From Actinomycetota bacterium (GTDB taxonomy: Bacteria > Actinomycetota > Actinomycetes > Mycobacteriales > Micromonosporaceae): a stretch of DNA of 18,727 nt. A program made the position numbers and the translations under genes. Of the stretch, positions 1 through 7,502 are shown one piece after another. The stretch's first letter is position 1; each line of letters begins with the position of its first letter. The notes beneath the pieces were generated by a model. It did no database searches and was not told the origin of the DNA. It was given only the letters and a program-made list of their open reading frames with translations. Where the stretch lies: NCBI GenBank assembly GCA_005885115.1, contig VAXX01000170.1, positions 1 to 18,727 on the forward strand. The letters run 5' to 3'.

Positions 1-273
1 CGCTTCGGGCTGATCGACTACGCCCTCGCCCCGCTGGAGGACACGCTCGGGGTCCACAACCCCGCCGCGCTGGCTCAGCTCAAGAACGACCTCGCCGTCG
101 TCGTCAGCGCGGAGGCACTGTTCTGCCTGACCGACCTGTGCGGCCTCGATCCCGAGCAGGCCATCGCCAGCGCCGTACACACCGCGACGACGGTCACCCG
201 GGCCGCCCTGATGGAGAACCCCGCCGGTCGGCAACGCCGGCCCTCCCGGAGTCACCGTACGGTGAAGACGTAG
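1..273 (+). CDS. TetR-family transcriptional regulator, C-terminal fragment
   Basis: The frame is open from the first base and stops at TAG (271-273), leaving the last 90 residues of a protein that begins upstream of the window. The visible part is helical and resembles the ligand-binding C-terminal domain of actinobacterial TetR regulators: a segment reading LAPLEDTLG, then SAEALFCLTDLCGLDPEQAI and an alanine-rich final helix. The last 15 or so residues are a basic tail. The DNA-binding domain lies outside the window, so the family call rests on this domain alone. It ends 5 bp from the stop of the convergent exporter gene. Regulator, exporter and hydrolase together look like a ligand-inducible detoxification cassette, and this protein is the obvious candidate to bind the operator-like sites near 2680-2757 (inference). 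Confidence 0.7.
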   Translation, partial: RFGLIDYALAPLEDTLGVHNPAALAQLKNDLAVVVSAEALFCLTDLCGLDPEQAIASAVHTATTVTRAALMENPAGRQRRPSRSHRTVKT

Positions 274-278
274 CTCGT

Positions 279-1751
279 TCACGACGTCGCGGGGGCTAGG
301 CCCGGCGCCGGGCGCCTGGCGGGAGCGGGCAGCGGTTCGGCCGGGAAGCGGGCGACGACCCGGGCGGCGGTGCCGGCCGCGCGGCGCGAGGTGGTGAGGA
401 CCCCGAGCGTGGCGACCAGCGCGCCGCAGCCGACCAGGATCCACCAGCCCAGGTGGGTGGCTGTGGTGAAGTCGGCGTGGCTGCGGGCGGGCGCGTCGGC
501 GATCGAGCCGAGTACGGCGACGCCGAGGCTGTTGCCGATCTGACGGCCGGTGGTGGTGATCGCGGCGGACACCCCGGCCTGCGCCCGTGGCATGCCGGCC
601 ACGGCCGTGTCGGTGATCGGGGCGTTGACGATGCCGGACCCGGCGCCGAACAGCAGGTACGCGACGAGCAGGACCGGCAGCGGCGTACCGGGGGTCAGCG
701 CGGTCAGCGTCGCCGCCCCGGCCGCGATCAGCACGCCGGCGGCGACCAACGCGGTACGGGCGCCACACGCGGCGGTGAGGCGGCCGGAGATCGTGGAGGC
801 GACCGCCGTACCGCCGGCCATCGGCACGGTCAGCAGGCCGGCCTGCAGCGCGCTGTACCCGCGCACGTCCTGCAGGTACAGGGTGTTGAGGAACAGGAAG
901 CCGGACAGGGCCAGGAACGCGGTGATCGCCGCGACGAACGCGCCGGTGAACGGGACGGAGCCGAAGAACCTCGGATCGATCAGGGGTTGGGCACGGCGGC
1001 GTTCGTAGGTGGGCAGCGCGACGGCCCCGGCTGCGGCGAGGACGAGCAGCCCGACGATCGGCGCGCTGCCGTACCCCCGGTGGGCGCCCTCGATGATGGC
1101 GTAGATGAGCGCGGCGAGCATGGTGACGATCAGCGCCTGCCCGATCGGGTCCGCGCGGCGCGGGTTCGCGGCTCTGGACTGTGGTACGAGCAGCGCGCTC
1201 AGTACCAGTGCCGCCGCACCGACCGGGATGTTGATCCAGAAGATGGCGCGCCAGCCGGCCGACTCAACGAGCAGGCCGCCGAGTACCGGGCCCAGGGTCA
1301 GGGACAGCCCGACAGTCGCGCCCCACACCCCGATCGCGCGGGCGCGTCTACGCGGCTCGGGGAAGGTGTGCGTGATGATCGACAGGGCGACCGGGTTGAG
1401 CATGCTGGCGCCCAGGCCCTGCGCGATGCGGAAGGCGATCAGCCAGTCCAGCGCCGGAGCCAGGGAGCAGGCCAGCGAGCCGAGCGTGAACAGCGCCAGT
1501 CCGGCCTGGAACACCCGGCGCCGGCCGATGCGGTCGCCGGTGGACCCGGCGAGCATCATGAAGCTGGCGATGGCGAGGGTGTAGCCGTCGATGGTCCACT
1601 GCAGGCCGGTGACCGGGGCGTTCAGGTCGTGCCCGATGGCCGGCAGCGCGACGTTCACGGCCGTGGTGTCGACCACGGTGATCAGCAGGCTCAGACAGCA
1701 CACGGCCAGCACGAGGCGCGCGCGCCGTACGGCAGGGTCTGACCCGGTCAT
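279..1751 (-). CDS. MFS drug exporter, DHA2 (EmrB/QacA) family
   Basis: A 490-residue integral membrane protein, the usual length for 14-helix DHA2 proton/drug antiporters. Family signatures are visible: the first-helix motif DTTAVNVALP (about residues 28-37), loop motif A GSTGDRIGRRR (69-79), motif C ending in GPVLGG (to about 159), and WRAIFWINIPVG (167-178). The C-terminal tail is rich in Pro, Ala and Arg. The ATG start is supported by GAGGAGG (complement of 1759-1765) seven bases upstream. It probably exports a hydrophobic or cationic toxic compound; the substrate cannot be read from sequence. It lies downstream of the hydrolase on the same strand, but a perfect 12-bp hairpin lies between them, so it may be transcribed separately. 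It converges on the TetR-like gene with 5 bp between stops. No damage was seen. Confidence 0.92.
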   Translation of the reverse strand: MTGSDPAVRRARLVLAVCCLSLLITVVDTTAVNVALPAIGHDLNAPVTGLQWTIDGYTLAIASFMMLAGSTGDRIGRRRVFQAGLALFTLGSLACSLAPALDWLIAFRIAQGLGASMLNPVALSIITHTFPEPRRRARAIGVWGATVGLSLTLGPVLGGLLVESAGWRAIFWINIPVGAAALVLSALLVPQSRAANPRRADPIGQALIVTMLAALIYAIIEGAHRGYGSAPIVGLLVLAAAGAVALPTYERRRAQPLIDPRFFGSVPFTGAFVAAITAFLALSGFLFLNTLYLQDVRGYSALQAGLLTVPMAGGTAVASTISGRLTAACGARTALVAAGVLIAAGAATLTALTPGTPLPVLLVAYLLFGAGSGIVNAPITDTAVAGMPRAQAGVSAAITTTGRQIGNSLGVAVLGSIADAPARSHADFTTATHLGWWILVGCGALVATLGVLTTSRRAAGTAARVVARFPAEPLPAPARRPAPGLAPATS

Positions 1752-1786
1752 CGTTCGTCCTCCTCGGGCGCGGTCCTGATAGCCGC

Positions 1787-1822
1787 GCCCGCCGGTACCA
1801 GTGGTGATGAGTACCGGCGGGC
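1787..1822 (-). terminator. Perfect 12-bp inverted repeat between hydrolase and exporter
   Basis: GCCCGCCGGTAC (1787-1798) and GTACCGGCGGGC (1811-1822) are exact reverse complements separated by 12 nt. The element lies 24 bp beyond the hydrolase stop and 36-71 bp upstream of the exporter start. It has no T-tract, as is common for actinomycete intrinsic terminators. It could equally be a regulator-binding palindrome for the exporter. The structure is certain; the role is not. Confidence 0.55.
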
Positions 1823-1846
1823 ACAGTTCGGTGACGATCGGGCGGG

Positions 1847-2659
1847 TTACTCGCCGTCGGGCTTGATCTCGGTGCTGACGAACTCGCCGATGGCCGCGAA
1901 GACCGACGCCGGCTGCTCGACGTGCGGGAAGTGCCCGGCCTGCGGGATGGACCGGAAGGTGGCGCGGGGGAAGGAGCCGGCCAGGGCGTGCTGGTACTGA
2001 AGCGGCACGATCCCGTCCTGCTCCCCGGCCAGCACCAGCACCGGCACGGTGATCCGGTGCAGCCGCCCGCGCAGCTTCGGGTCGTACATGACGCCCGTGT
2101 AGACCCCGGCGGTACGCAGGTTGGCGGCGCCCACCGCCCGCTGCTCCTCGGTGAACGCGGCCGGGTTGGGCCGCAGGGCCGGGTTGTGGAAGGCCAACTC
2201 GCCGGTCCGGACCGGGCCCAGCTTCGCCGGGTCCGCGATCTCCAACGGCGGCTCCGGTGCGATCCCGACCCCGGCGAGCATGATCAGCCCGCTGACCCGG
2301 CCGCGGGTGTCGCGCAGCGCCATCTCGGCGGCGATCCAGCCGCCGAACGAGCTACCGACCACCAGGACGTGCCGCAGACCGAGCTTCTCGACCAGGCCCA
2401 GGTAGACCTCGGCGAGGTCGGCGATGCTGTCGGCCCAGTCCGGCCGGGGCGTCCCGTCGAAGCCGGGGTGGGTCGGCGTGATCACGTACGCGTGCTCGGA
2501 CATCGCGGCGGCGAACCCGGCCATCGAGCGCGGGCCGGCACCGCCGTGCAGCATCAGCACCGCACTCGCGGACCGGGCGCCGCGCTTCTCGACGGTGACG
2601 CTCAACCCGTCGTACAGCTCGAAGGTCCGGGTCTTGCTGGTAGGGGTGGAGACGGTCAC
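1847..2659 (-). CDS. Alpha/beta-fold hydrolase
   Basis: A 270-residue protein of typical alpha/beta-hydrolase length with no signal peptide, so probably cytoplasmic. The oxyanion-hole HGG is at residues 38-40. The nucleophile elbow GSSFGG puts the catalytic Ser at 104. The acid is Asp215 in GEQDGIVP and the His is His243 in AGHFPHVEQP, so the triad is complete. The substrate could be an ester, lactone, epoxide or C-C bond; the sequence does not say which. The start is GTG at 2659, with AAGGAG (complement of 2666-2671) six bases upstream. The gene has its own strong promoter flanked by two matching palindromes, consistent with control by a TetR-type repressor. It is followed by an MFS exporter on the same strand. 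Confidence 0.9.
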   Translation of the reverse strand: MTVSTPTSKTRTFELYDGLSVTVEKRGARSASAVLMLHGGAGPRSMAGFAAAMSEHAYVITPTHPGFDGTPRPDWADSIADLAEVYLGLVEKLGLRHVLVVGSSFGGWIAAEMALRDTRGRVSGLIMLAGVGIAPEPPLEIADPAKLGPVRTGELAFHNPALRPNPAAFTEEQRAVGAANLRTAGVYTGVMYDPKLRGRLHRITVPVLVLAGEQDGIVPLQYQHALAGSFPRATFRSIPQAGHFPHVEQPASVFAAIGEFVSTEIKPDGE

Positions 2660-2679
2660 GATGGACTCCTTGACGGTTA

Positions 2680-2696
2680 ACTCTCTTTGTGAGCGC
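2680..2696. promoter_or_regulatory. Operator-like palindrome, site 2 (between promoter and hydrolase start)
   Basis: ACTCTC-N5-GAGCGC. It has the same 6-5-6 architecture and identical left half as site 1 at 2741-2757, with a degenerate right half. It lies between the predicted transcription start and the hydrolase Shine-Dalgarno, where a bound repressor would block elongation or initiation. The assignment to a TetR regulator is inferred from geometry and neighbourhood. Confidence 0.5.
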
Positions 2697-2707
2697 TTGC
2701 TGTCATG

Positions 2708-2736
2708 AGCATAGGGAGCCCGGCCAGATCATGCAA
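2708..2736 (-). promoter_or_regulatory. Hydrolase promoter (-35 TTGCAT, -10 TATGCT)
   Basis: Read on the minus strand, TTGCAT (complement of 2731-2736) and TATGCT (complement of 2708-2713) are separated by exactly 17 bp, close to the housekeeping sigma consensus. The predicted start near 2701 gives a leader of about 40 nt before the GTG. The promoter sits between the two operator-like palindromes. Confidence 0.6.
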
Positions 2737-2740
2737 GCCC

Positions 2741-2757
2741 ACTCTCACGACGAGAGT
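2741..2757. promoter_or_regulatory. Operator-like palindrome, site 1 (upstream of hydrolase -35)
   Basis: ACTCTC-ACGAC-GAGAGT is a perfect 6-bp inverted repeat with a 5-bp spacer, five bases upstream of the hydrolase -35 box. Its centre is 61 bp from that of site 2. Two sites bracketing one promoter suggest cooperative or looping repression, possibly by the TetR-like protein at the start of the window. Confidence 0.55.
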
Positions 2758-2759
2758 TA

Positions 2760-3276
2760 GCTGGCTTTACTGGACGTTCGCTGAGACAGGCTCCGCACGT
2801 GGAGGCAATGCCGGTCGTCGGCCGGCTCCCGGCAAGGAGTAACGCCACCCGCGGGGCAGCCCAGGGCACGATGCGTCCGCCAGGGCTGGCGGCGGGGCCG
2901 GTCAACGGGGCGGTTTGACGGCTACGGTGATGAACGCGGTTTCGGCGAAGCAGGGCTGCCACCGGCGCGGCGCCGGCCGTCGATGGTGGCGGCACCGGAG
3001 GCGGTTGGTCGATGGGCGACCGCGATCTGGCCGCACGGTGCCCGGGTCAACGCGGGTTGCCACGGGGCCATGAAGATCGCTTCGTTCGGCATCGGGGTCC
3101 ACTGTCGATCCGACGGCGCCCCGTACGGGTCGGCTCGTAGCAGCACGCCACCACGGATCGCAGCACAGACAATTCCGAAACAGACGAGCACCGTAGGAGC
3201 ACCTGGAGTCCACAGTGGACGGACCCTGAACGGCGCCCGACCCGCGTTTCCGCAGGCCAGACGCCGTTTGATGTTG
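2760..3276. other. Sparsely coding intergenic stretch downstream of tRNA-Arg
   Basis: About 520 bp between the hydrolase control region and tRNA-Arg with no convincing gene. Third-codon G/C bias is weaker than in neighbouring genes in every frame. One small minus-strand frame (2922-3191) is listed separately as doubtful. No integrase, transposase or clear duplicate of the tRNA 3' end was found, although tRNA-Arg genes are common integration sites. Confidence 0.5.
2922..3191 (-). CDS. Doubtful small ORF, 89 aa
   Basis: GTG start at 3191 with no clear Shine-Dalgarno. The predicted product has a short hydrophobic N-terminus (LVCFGIVCAA), then a Pro/Ala/Arg-rich region lacking recognisable motifs. 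Third-position G/C is raised in the middle (about DPYGAPSDRQWTPMPNEA) but falls at both ends. It could be a small membrane or secreted protein, a decayed gene or chance. I do not recognise it. Confidence 0.18.
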   Translation of the reverse strand: MLVCFGIVCAAIRGGVLLRADPYGAPSDRQWTPMPNEAIFMAPWQPALTRAPCGQIAVAHRPTASGAATIDGRRRAGGSPASPKPRSSP

Positions 3277-3349
3277 CGCGCCCGAAGGGACTCGAACCCC
3301 TAACCTTCTGATCCGTAGTCAGATGCTCTATCCGTTGAGCTACGGGCGC
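3277..3349 (-). tRNA. tRNA-Arg (anticodon ACG)
   Basis: Read on the minus strand, the acceptor arm GCGCCCG (from 3349) pairs with CGGGCGC (3284-3278), with discriminator G at 3277. The D arm contains AGCTCAACGGATAGAGC. The anticodon stem TCTGA/TCAGA encloses CTACGGA, giving anticodon ACG, which reads CGU/CGC after A-to-I editing. The T arm contains GGTTCGAGTCC. It is 73 nt with no encoded CCA. It lies 34 bp downstream of tRNA-Ser and is probably cotranscribed with it. Confidence 0.96.
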
Positions 3350-3383
3350 AGTGCTCAGCCAGTGTACATACGCGGGCGAAGCG

Positions 3384-3474
3384 CGGAGGCTCCGGGATTC
3401 GAACCCGGGAGGGGCTTTAAGACCCCAACCGCATTAGCAGTGCGGCGCCATAGACCGGACTAGGCGAAGCCTCC
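3384..3474 (-). tRNA. tRNA-Ser (anticodon GCT)
   Basis: On the minus strand the acceptor GGAGGCT (from 3474) pairs with AGCCTCC (3391-3385), with discriminator G at 3384. The anticodon stem CCGCA/TGCGG encloses CTGCTAA, giving GCT for AGC/AGU serine codons. The long variable arm typical of tRNA-Ser (TTGGGGTCTTAAAGCCCC) is present. It is 91 nt with no encoded CCA, and is the first gene of a two-tRNA unit with tRNA-Arg(ACG). Confidence 0.96.
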
Positions 3475-3502
3475 GTGGCAGCCCTAAGACCACCGACGAT
3501 CG

Positions 3503-3532
3503 AGGATACAGGCACGGTACGGGTGTGGGCAA
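3503..3532 (-). promoter_or_regulatory. Promoter of the tRNA-Ser/tRNA-Arg unit
   Basis: On the minus strand TTGCCC (complement of 3527-3532) and TATCCT (complement of 3503-3508) are separated by 18 bp. The predicted start is about 20-25 nt before the tRNA-Ser 5' end. Spacing and position fit a housekeeping tRNA promoter. Confidence 0.55.
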
Positions 3533-3646
3533 AGCGACTATCCGTCCCCGGTATGCGTGTCGCCCGTACCCGTTGACCTGGGACGATCCACGTGCCGGCC
3601 GGGCGTGACCGGCGTACCGGTCGGTGGCCGGCTACGCTCAGGCCGC

Positions 3647-4393
3647 ATGGAGGACGACACGACGCGTACCCCGAGGCCCCGGGCGAAGTCTGCCCGGCCG
3701 CCGGCGGCGCTGTTCGTGGAGCCGCAGGTACCACCGGCCCGACCAGCACCGGAACCCGAGCCCGAACCCGCCCCGAAGGCCAACGGCACCGAGCCGGACC
3801 CGCCGGTCCAACGGCAGCCCGCCAAGACCGCCCCGCGCAAGGCGGCCAAGAGGGCCGCGAAGAAGGCCGAACCCGAACCGCCGAAACCGGCACCGCGCAA
3901 GCGGGCGACCAGGACCGCGCCGCGGACCCGCCCGCCGTGGTGGTCCCGCACCCCCCTGACCCCCGCAGCGGTACCGGAGCTCCTCGCCGAAGCCGCCGTC
4001 GAGCGCTTCGGCGACTCCGCCGACCGGTACGTCCACTGGCTGCGCGCCACGTACCCGCAGGCCACCCCGGACGGGCTCGCCCGCCTGGCGGTCGAACGGC
4101 TGGCCCGGCGCACCCGGTACCTGGCCCTGGCCGGACCGGCCGGACCCGTGGCGCTACTCGCCACCCAGGCCGAGTTGGTGCTGCACGTCGCGGCGGCGTA
4201 CGGGCGGGATCCGCGCGACCCCGCCCGGGTACCCGAGTTGCTGGCGGTGCTGGAGCCGAAGGCGCTGGCCGGGCCGACGATCGCACGGCTGGCCGGCCGG
4301 CTGTTGCCCGGCGCCGGACTGGTGGCCGGCGTCCTCACGGACGCCGGCGCACTGGAACGGACCGGGCGCCGGGCGGTCGCGTACTACCGCTAG
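3647..4393 (+). CDS. EcsC-like protein with basic Pro/Lys/Ala-rich N-terminal tail
   Basis: A 248-residue protein. Residues 1-100 are low-complexity and probably disordered: EPEPEPAP repeats, then lysine/alanine-rich blocks such as RKAAKRAAKKAEP like histone-H1-type tails. Residues 103-248 are helical. AELVLHVAAAYGRDPRDP (175-192) and RLLPGAGLVAGVLTDAGA near the end, closing with GRRAVAYYR, resemble actinobacterial EcsC-family proteins; the biochemical role of that family is unclear. ATG 3647 was chosen because coding-type composition begins there. No Shine-Dalgarno precedes it, but a -10-like TACGCT (3633-3638) lies eight bases upstream, which suggests a leaderless mRNA; no good -35 was seen. 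The stop TAG (4391-4393) overlaps the convergent protease stop within one CTAG. Confidence 0.72.
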   Translation: MEDDTTRTPRPRAKSARPPAALFVEPQVPPARPAPEPEPEPAPKANGTEPDPPVQRQPAKTAPRKAAKRAAKKAEPEPPKPAPRKRATRTAPRTRPPWWSRTPLTPAAVPELLAEAAVERFGDSADRYVHWLRATYPQATPDGLARLAVERLARRTRYLALAGPAGPVALLATQAELVLHVAAAYGRDPRDPARVPELLAVLEPKALAGPTIARLAGRLLPGAGLVAGVLTDAGALERTGRRAVAYYR

Positions 4394-7386
4394 GGATTGA
4401 CCGCGATCACCGTCTCGCCGACCCCGTTCGTACCGTCGCTGTAGCTCACCAGGCCAAGGTAGTGGCTGGTCGAGCTCAGTCCGGTCCAGCTCGCGGTGAC
4501 CGTGGCCGGCTTCCCGAGGGTCACCGGCTGGCTGGCCGGCGCCACGGTGAGGTTGCCCGCGTTGGTCGGCGGCACGTTCCAGCTGTGCAGCTTTGCCGCG
4601 AGCGGGCCGGGCAGCGGGTTGGCGAACAGGTCGACGAAGACCGCGTACGTGCCGGGATCCGTCACGGTGACCGACTCGTCGGCGGTGCCGCTGGCGCTCT
4701 GCCCCACCGGGGTCAGGTTGCCGGAGGCGTCTACCGAGTAGACGTACAGGTCGAGGTCGGTGCCCGGGGCGTAGTCCGACGCGAACGTGGCGAACCGCGC
4801 GATGGCCGTACCCGCCGGCACCGTCAGGTCGACCCGACCGGTCCGGCCGGACGGTGCCGGGTTCGCCGGGTCGAAGCGGCCGTTGGGGTCGGCGGTCAGC
4901 GACAGTGGCCTGACCGTATCCGCGAGCAGCCCCGCTCCGCTCGCGTTCAACGTGCCGGTGTACCCGGCGCGCAGCGGGATGGCCGTGCTGCCGGTGGCCC
5001 CGGTGCCGGTCACCTCGGCCGGCGCGGCGACCGCCACCGACTGTACGGCGATCGGGCTGGTCACCGCGTTGCCGTCGAAGCCGCGCCAGGTGAGCGAGCC
5101 GAAGCCGTACGAGCCGAACCCGGCGGTGGTACGGGTGACCGTGACCGTGAACGTCGCTGTGCCGTTGGGCCGCACCACGATCGCCGGCGGGTCCACCTTG
5201 ACCTTGTACCCGGCCGGCGCCTTGACGTCGGCGTAGTAGAGGGCCCAGCGGTGCGCGACGTTGGTGACGGTACGGGTCACGGTCGCCGTACCGGCGAGCG
5301 AGCCGAACGCGATCGACGGGTAGTTGAGCTGGCTCGGGGTGATCGCCGGGACCGTGGCGCACGAGTCCGAACCGTCGGGCAGTTGCAGGTGTACGCCGAT
5401 CCCGCAGGAGTACGCCAGCCAGTCCACCGGCGTCGAGTCGTACACCAGCCCGGGGTTGAACGCCCTGGCCGGGTCCACCTCGCCGGAGCCGAAGTCCAGG
5501 GCGGTACCCGGGATGGGCTTGCCCTTGTCGTCCCTGGTGCTGGCGGTGGTCATGAGCGCCGACTTGACCCACATCGGCGACCAGTCCGGGTGCTTGCTCA
5601 TCAGCAGCGCGCCGAGCCCGGCGATGTGCGGCGTGGCCATCGACGTACCCGATTCCGTGTCGAACAGGTTGCCGCTGTGCCCGGCCGGCGAGACGGCCGC
5701 GATCACGTCGTTGCCCGGCGCCATGATGTCGGGCTTGAGCAGGTCGCCGCCGCTGGACACGGACGGGCCGCGGCTGGAGAAGTCGGCGACGGTCGGTGCC
5801 TCCTGCTTCACCTGTACCCCGGCGGACAGCGCCGCGGTCGGGTTGGCCGTGCCGGCGATGTACGCCTTGATCGCCTGCCCCGCCGCCGTGTCCACGTGCA
5901 CCGTCGGGACGAAGTGGAAGTCCGCGTTGAGCGAGTTGGGCGTCGAGTTCCACAGGACCATGCCGACGCCGCCGGCGTCCTTGACGGCCTGGCTCTTGTC
6001 GGTGCGGTTGACCACGCCGCGCTGGCACAGCACGATCTTGCCGGCCACCTTCGCCGGGTCGAGCGAGCCGAGCGCGCAGATGGTCGCGTCGGTCACCGTG
6101 GCCGGCGGCTTGGCGGCGGTCGCGGAGTCGATCAACGGCGCGCTCGGTACCGCCGCGCCGACCCCCACGCCGGTGTACTTCGCCCCGTTGCCCAGGGTCA
6201 CCGACTTGCTGTACCCGACGTCGTGGGTACCGGCGGCGACCGTCGTCTCCCACGGCATCGCATTGTCCACAGTGGACGGTTTCGGGCCGGAGTTGCCGGC
6301 GGCGGCGGAGACGAACACCCCGGCCGCGGCGGCCTGCAGGAAGGCCAGCTCGTCCGGGCCGAAGGTGTCGACCGCGTCGCCGACCGAGAAGTTGATGACG
6401 TCGGCGCCGTCCGCGACGGCCTGGTCGATCGCGGCCACGATGTCCACGTCGCTGCCGGACGCGCCGGAGCCGGTCTCCCACAGCACCTTGTAGACGGCCA
6501 GCCGCGCCCCCGGCGCCATGCCCTCCAGGTCACCGACGGGCACCCCGTTGACGCTCGCGCTCGGTACGTGGTCGCCGGCCGCCGTGCTCGCGGTGTGCGA
6601 GCCATGCCCGTCGTAGTCACGCGGCGAGTGGTACTCGCCCGGGAAGCCGTCGCCGATCCCACCCGCGTTGTACCAGTGCGCCCCGATCACCTTGTTGTTG
6701 CAGGTGACGTTGTTGGCCGGGTTCGGGTCCGAGCCCGCGTCGCAGGTGCCCTTCCACTTGGCCGCGATCGCCGCGTCGTCCGGGCGCGGGGTGGGCAGCG
6801 CCTTGAAGCTCGGGCTCTCCGGCCAGAAGCCGGTGTCGATGTCGGCGACGATCACGCCGTTGCCGGCGTCGCGGTCCCCGCCGAACTGCCGCTTCCACAC
6901 CCCGTCCGGCCCGGTCAGGCCGACGAACCGGGGCGTCACCGGGGTCTGCACGGTGACCATGCGGGACTTGAAGACATGCAGTACCCCTGGGGTCTGCGCC
7001 ATCTTCTGCGCCTGCTGCGCGGTCAGCTTGACCGCCACCCCGTTGAACGCCGTCTCGTACCGGTAGACCGCCTTGCCCGTGTCCACGCCGGCGCTGCGCA
7101 GCACCGAGGTCTGCTTGTCCGTCAGGTGGCCGCGGTACGCCTGGGCCGGCGCCGACCGGGCGTCCAGCTTGTGCCCGGTGGCCGGCTTGGTGGCCGCGTA
7201 CCCGGCGTCGCCGCCCTGGTACGACGCGAGCGGCGCGCCGGCGACCTGGACGATGTACAGCGCGGTCGAGGCGGCCGCGGCGGGCTGGGCCTGGGCGACG
7301 GCGGTGCCGACGGTGGCCGCCACGAGTGTCACGCCGGCGAGGCTGAGGACGGCGGGGCGGCGGAGCGCGGTCTTCAAACGGGACAC
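4390..7386 (-). CDS. Secreted S8 (subtilisin-like) serine protease with PA insert
   Basis: A 998-residue extracellular protease. Residues 1 to about 39 form a signal peptide: basic start, hydrophobic SLAGVTLVAATVGTAVA, AQA-type cleavage region. Residues about 41-145 resemble an inhibitor I9-type propeptide. The triad is complete: Asp184 in DIDTG, His261 in DGHGSHTA, and Ser582 in GTSMATPHIAG, with oxyanion Asn365 in AAAGNSGP. Between Asn and Ser lies a protease-associated domain (about 400-520), as in cucumisin-type subtilases. A fibronectin-like domain (about 685-785) and beta-rich C-terminal modules follow (DLDLYVYSVDASGN, about 877-890). The GTG start has GGAGGT (complement of 7395-7400) eight bases upstream. 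It probably digests exogenous protein. No lesion was seen. It converges on the EcsC-like gene with a 4-bp overlap. Confidence 0.95.
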   Translation of the reverse strand: MSRLKTALRRPAVLSLAGVTLVAATVGTAVAQAQPAAAASTALYIVQVAGAPLASYQGGDAGYAATKPATGHKLDARSAPAQAYRGHLTDKQTSVLRSAGVDTGKAVYRYETAFNGVAVKLTAQQAQKMAQTPGVLHVFKSRMVTVQTPVTPRFVGLTGPDGVWKRQFGGDRDAGNGVIVADIDTGFWPESPSFKALPTPRPDDAAIAAKWKGTCDAGSDPNPANNVTCNNKVIGAHWYNAGGIGDGFPGEYHSPRDYDGHGSHTASTAAGDHVPSASVNGVPVGDLEGMAPGARLAVYKVLWETGSGASGSDVDIVAAIDQAVADGADVINFSVGDAVDTFGPDELAFLQAAAAGVFVSAAAGNSGPKPSTVDNAMPWETTVAAGTHDVGYSKSVTLGNGAKYTGVGVGAAVPSAPLIDSATAAKPPATVTDATICALGSLDPAKVAGKIVLCQRGVVNRTDKSQAVKDAGGVGMVLWNSTPNSLNADFHFVPTVHVDTAAGQAIKAYIAGTANPTAALSAGVQVKQEAPTVADFSSRGPSVSSGGDLLKPDIMAPGNDVIAAVSPAGHSGNLFDTESGTSMATPHIAGLGALLMSKHPDWSPMWVKSALMTTASTRDDKGKPIPGTALDFGSGEVDPARAFNPGLVYDSTPVDWLAYSCGIGVHLQLPDGSDSCATVPAITPSQLNYPSIAFGSLAGTATVTRTVTNVAHRWALYYADVKAPAGYKVKVDPPAIVVRPNGTATFTVTVTRTTAGFGSYGFGSLTWRGFDGNAVTSPIAVQSVAVAAPAEVTGTGATGSTAIPLRAGYTGTLNASGAGLLADTVRPLSLTADPNGRFDPANPAPSGRTGRVDLTVPAGTAIARFATFASDYAPGTDLDLYVYSVDASGNLTPVGQSASGTADESVTVTDPGTYAVFVDLFANPLPGPLAAKLHSWNVPPTNAGNLTVAPASQPVTLGKPATVTASWTGLSSTSHYLGLVSYSDGTNGVGETVIAVNP

Positions 7387-7470
7387 CGTACGGAACCTCC
7401 GGACAACGGGCGGCGGGTGATCAGCACAGCGATCTAGGGCAGCCTAGGGCCCGCCCCCGACAGAACGGAA

Positions 7471-7495
7471 GCCACCTGGCCGGCCAGAGGGTGGC
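7471..7495 (-). terminator. Hairpin downstream of the CPBP protease gene
   Basis: GCCACC (7471-7476) pairs with GGTGGC (7490-7495), and the inner TGGCC/GGCCA (7477-7486) extends the stem past a 3-nt bulge. The core CTGGCCGGCCAG is a perfect palindrome. It begins 8 bp beyond the CPBP stop. There is no T-tract. It could end CPBP transcription and insulate the protease promoter region (7387-7470), which also holds a small CTAGG-N4-CCTAG repeat at 7434-7447. Confidence 0.45.
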
Positions 7496-7502
7496 GCGAG
7501 GG

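Noticed and set aside
3208..3222. GTCCACAGTGGACGG, repeated exactly at 6265-6279
   Set aside because: One copy is inside the protease coding sequence and fits its codons; with two copies 3 kb apart and no further spread, chance is enough.
2760..3349. Possible integrative element at tRNA-Arg
   Set aside because: The flank is sparsely coding, but no integrase, excisionase or second copy of the tRNA 3' end was found in the window.
3592..7437. Very long open frame of over 1,200 codons on the plus strand through the protease gene
   Set aside because: Arg/Gly/Pro-rich translation without motifs; it is the GC-driven shadow of the EcsC-like and protease genes.
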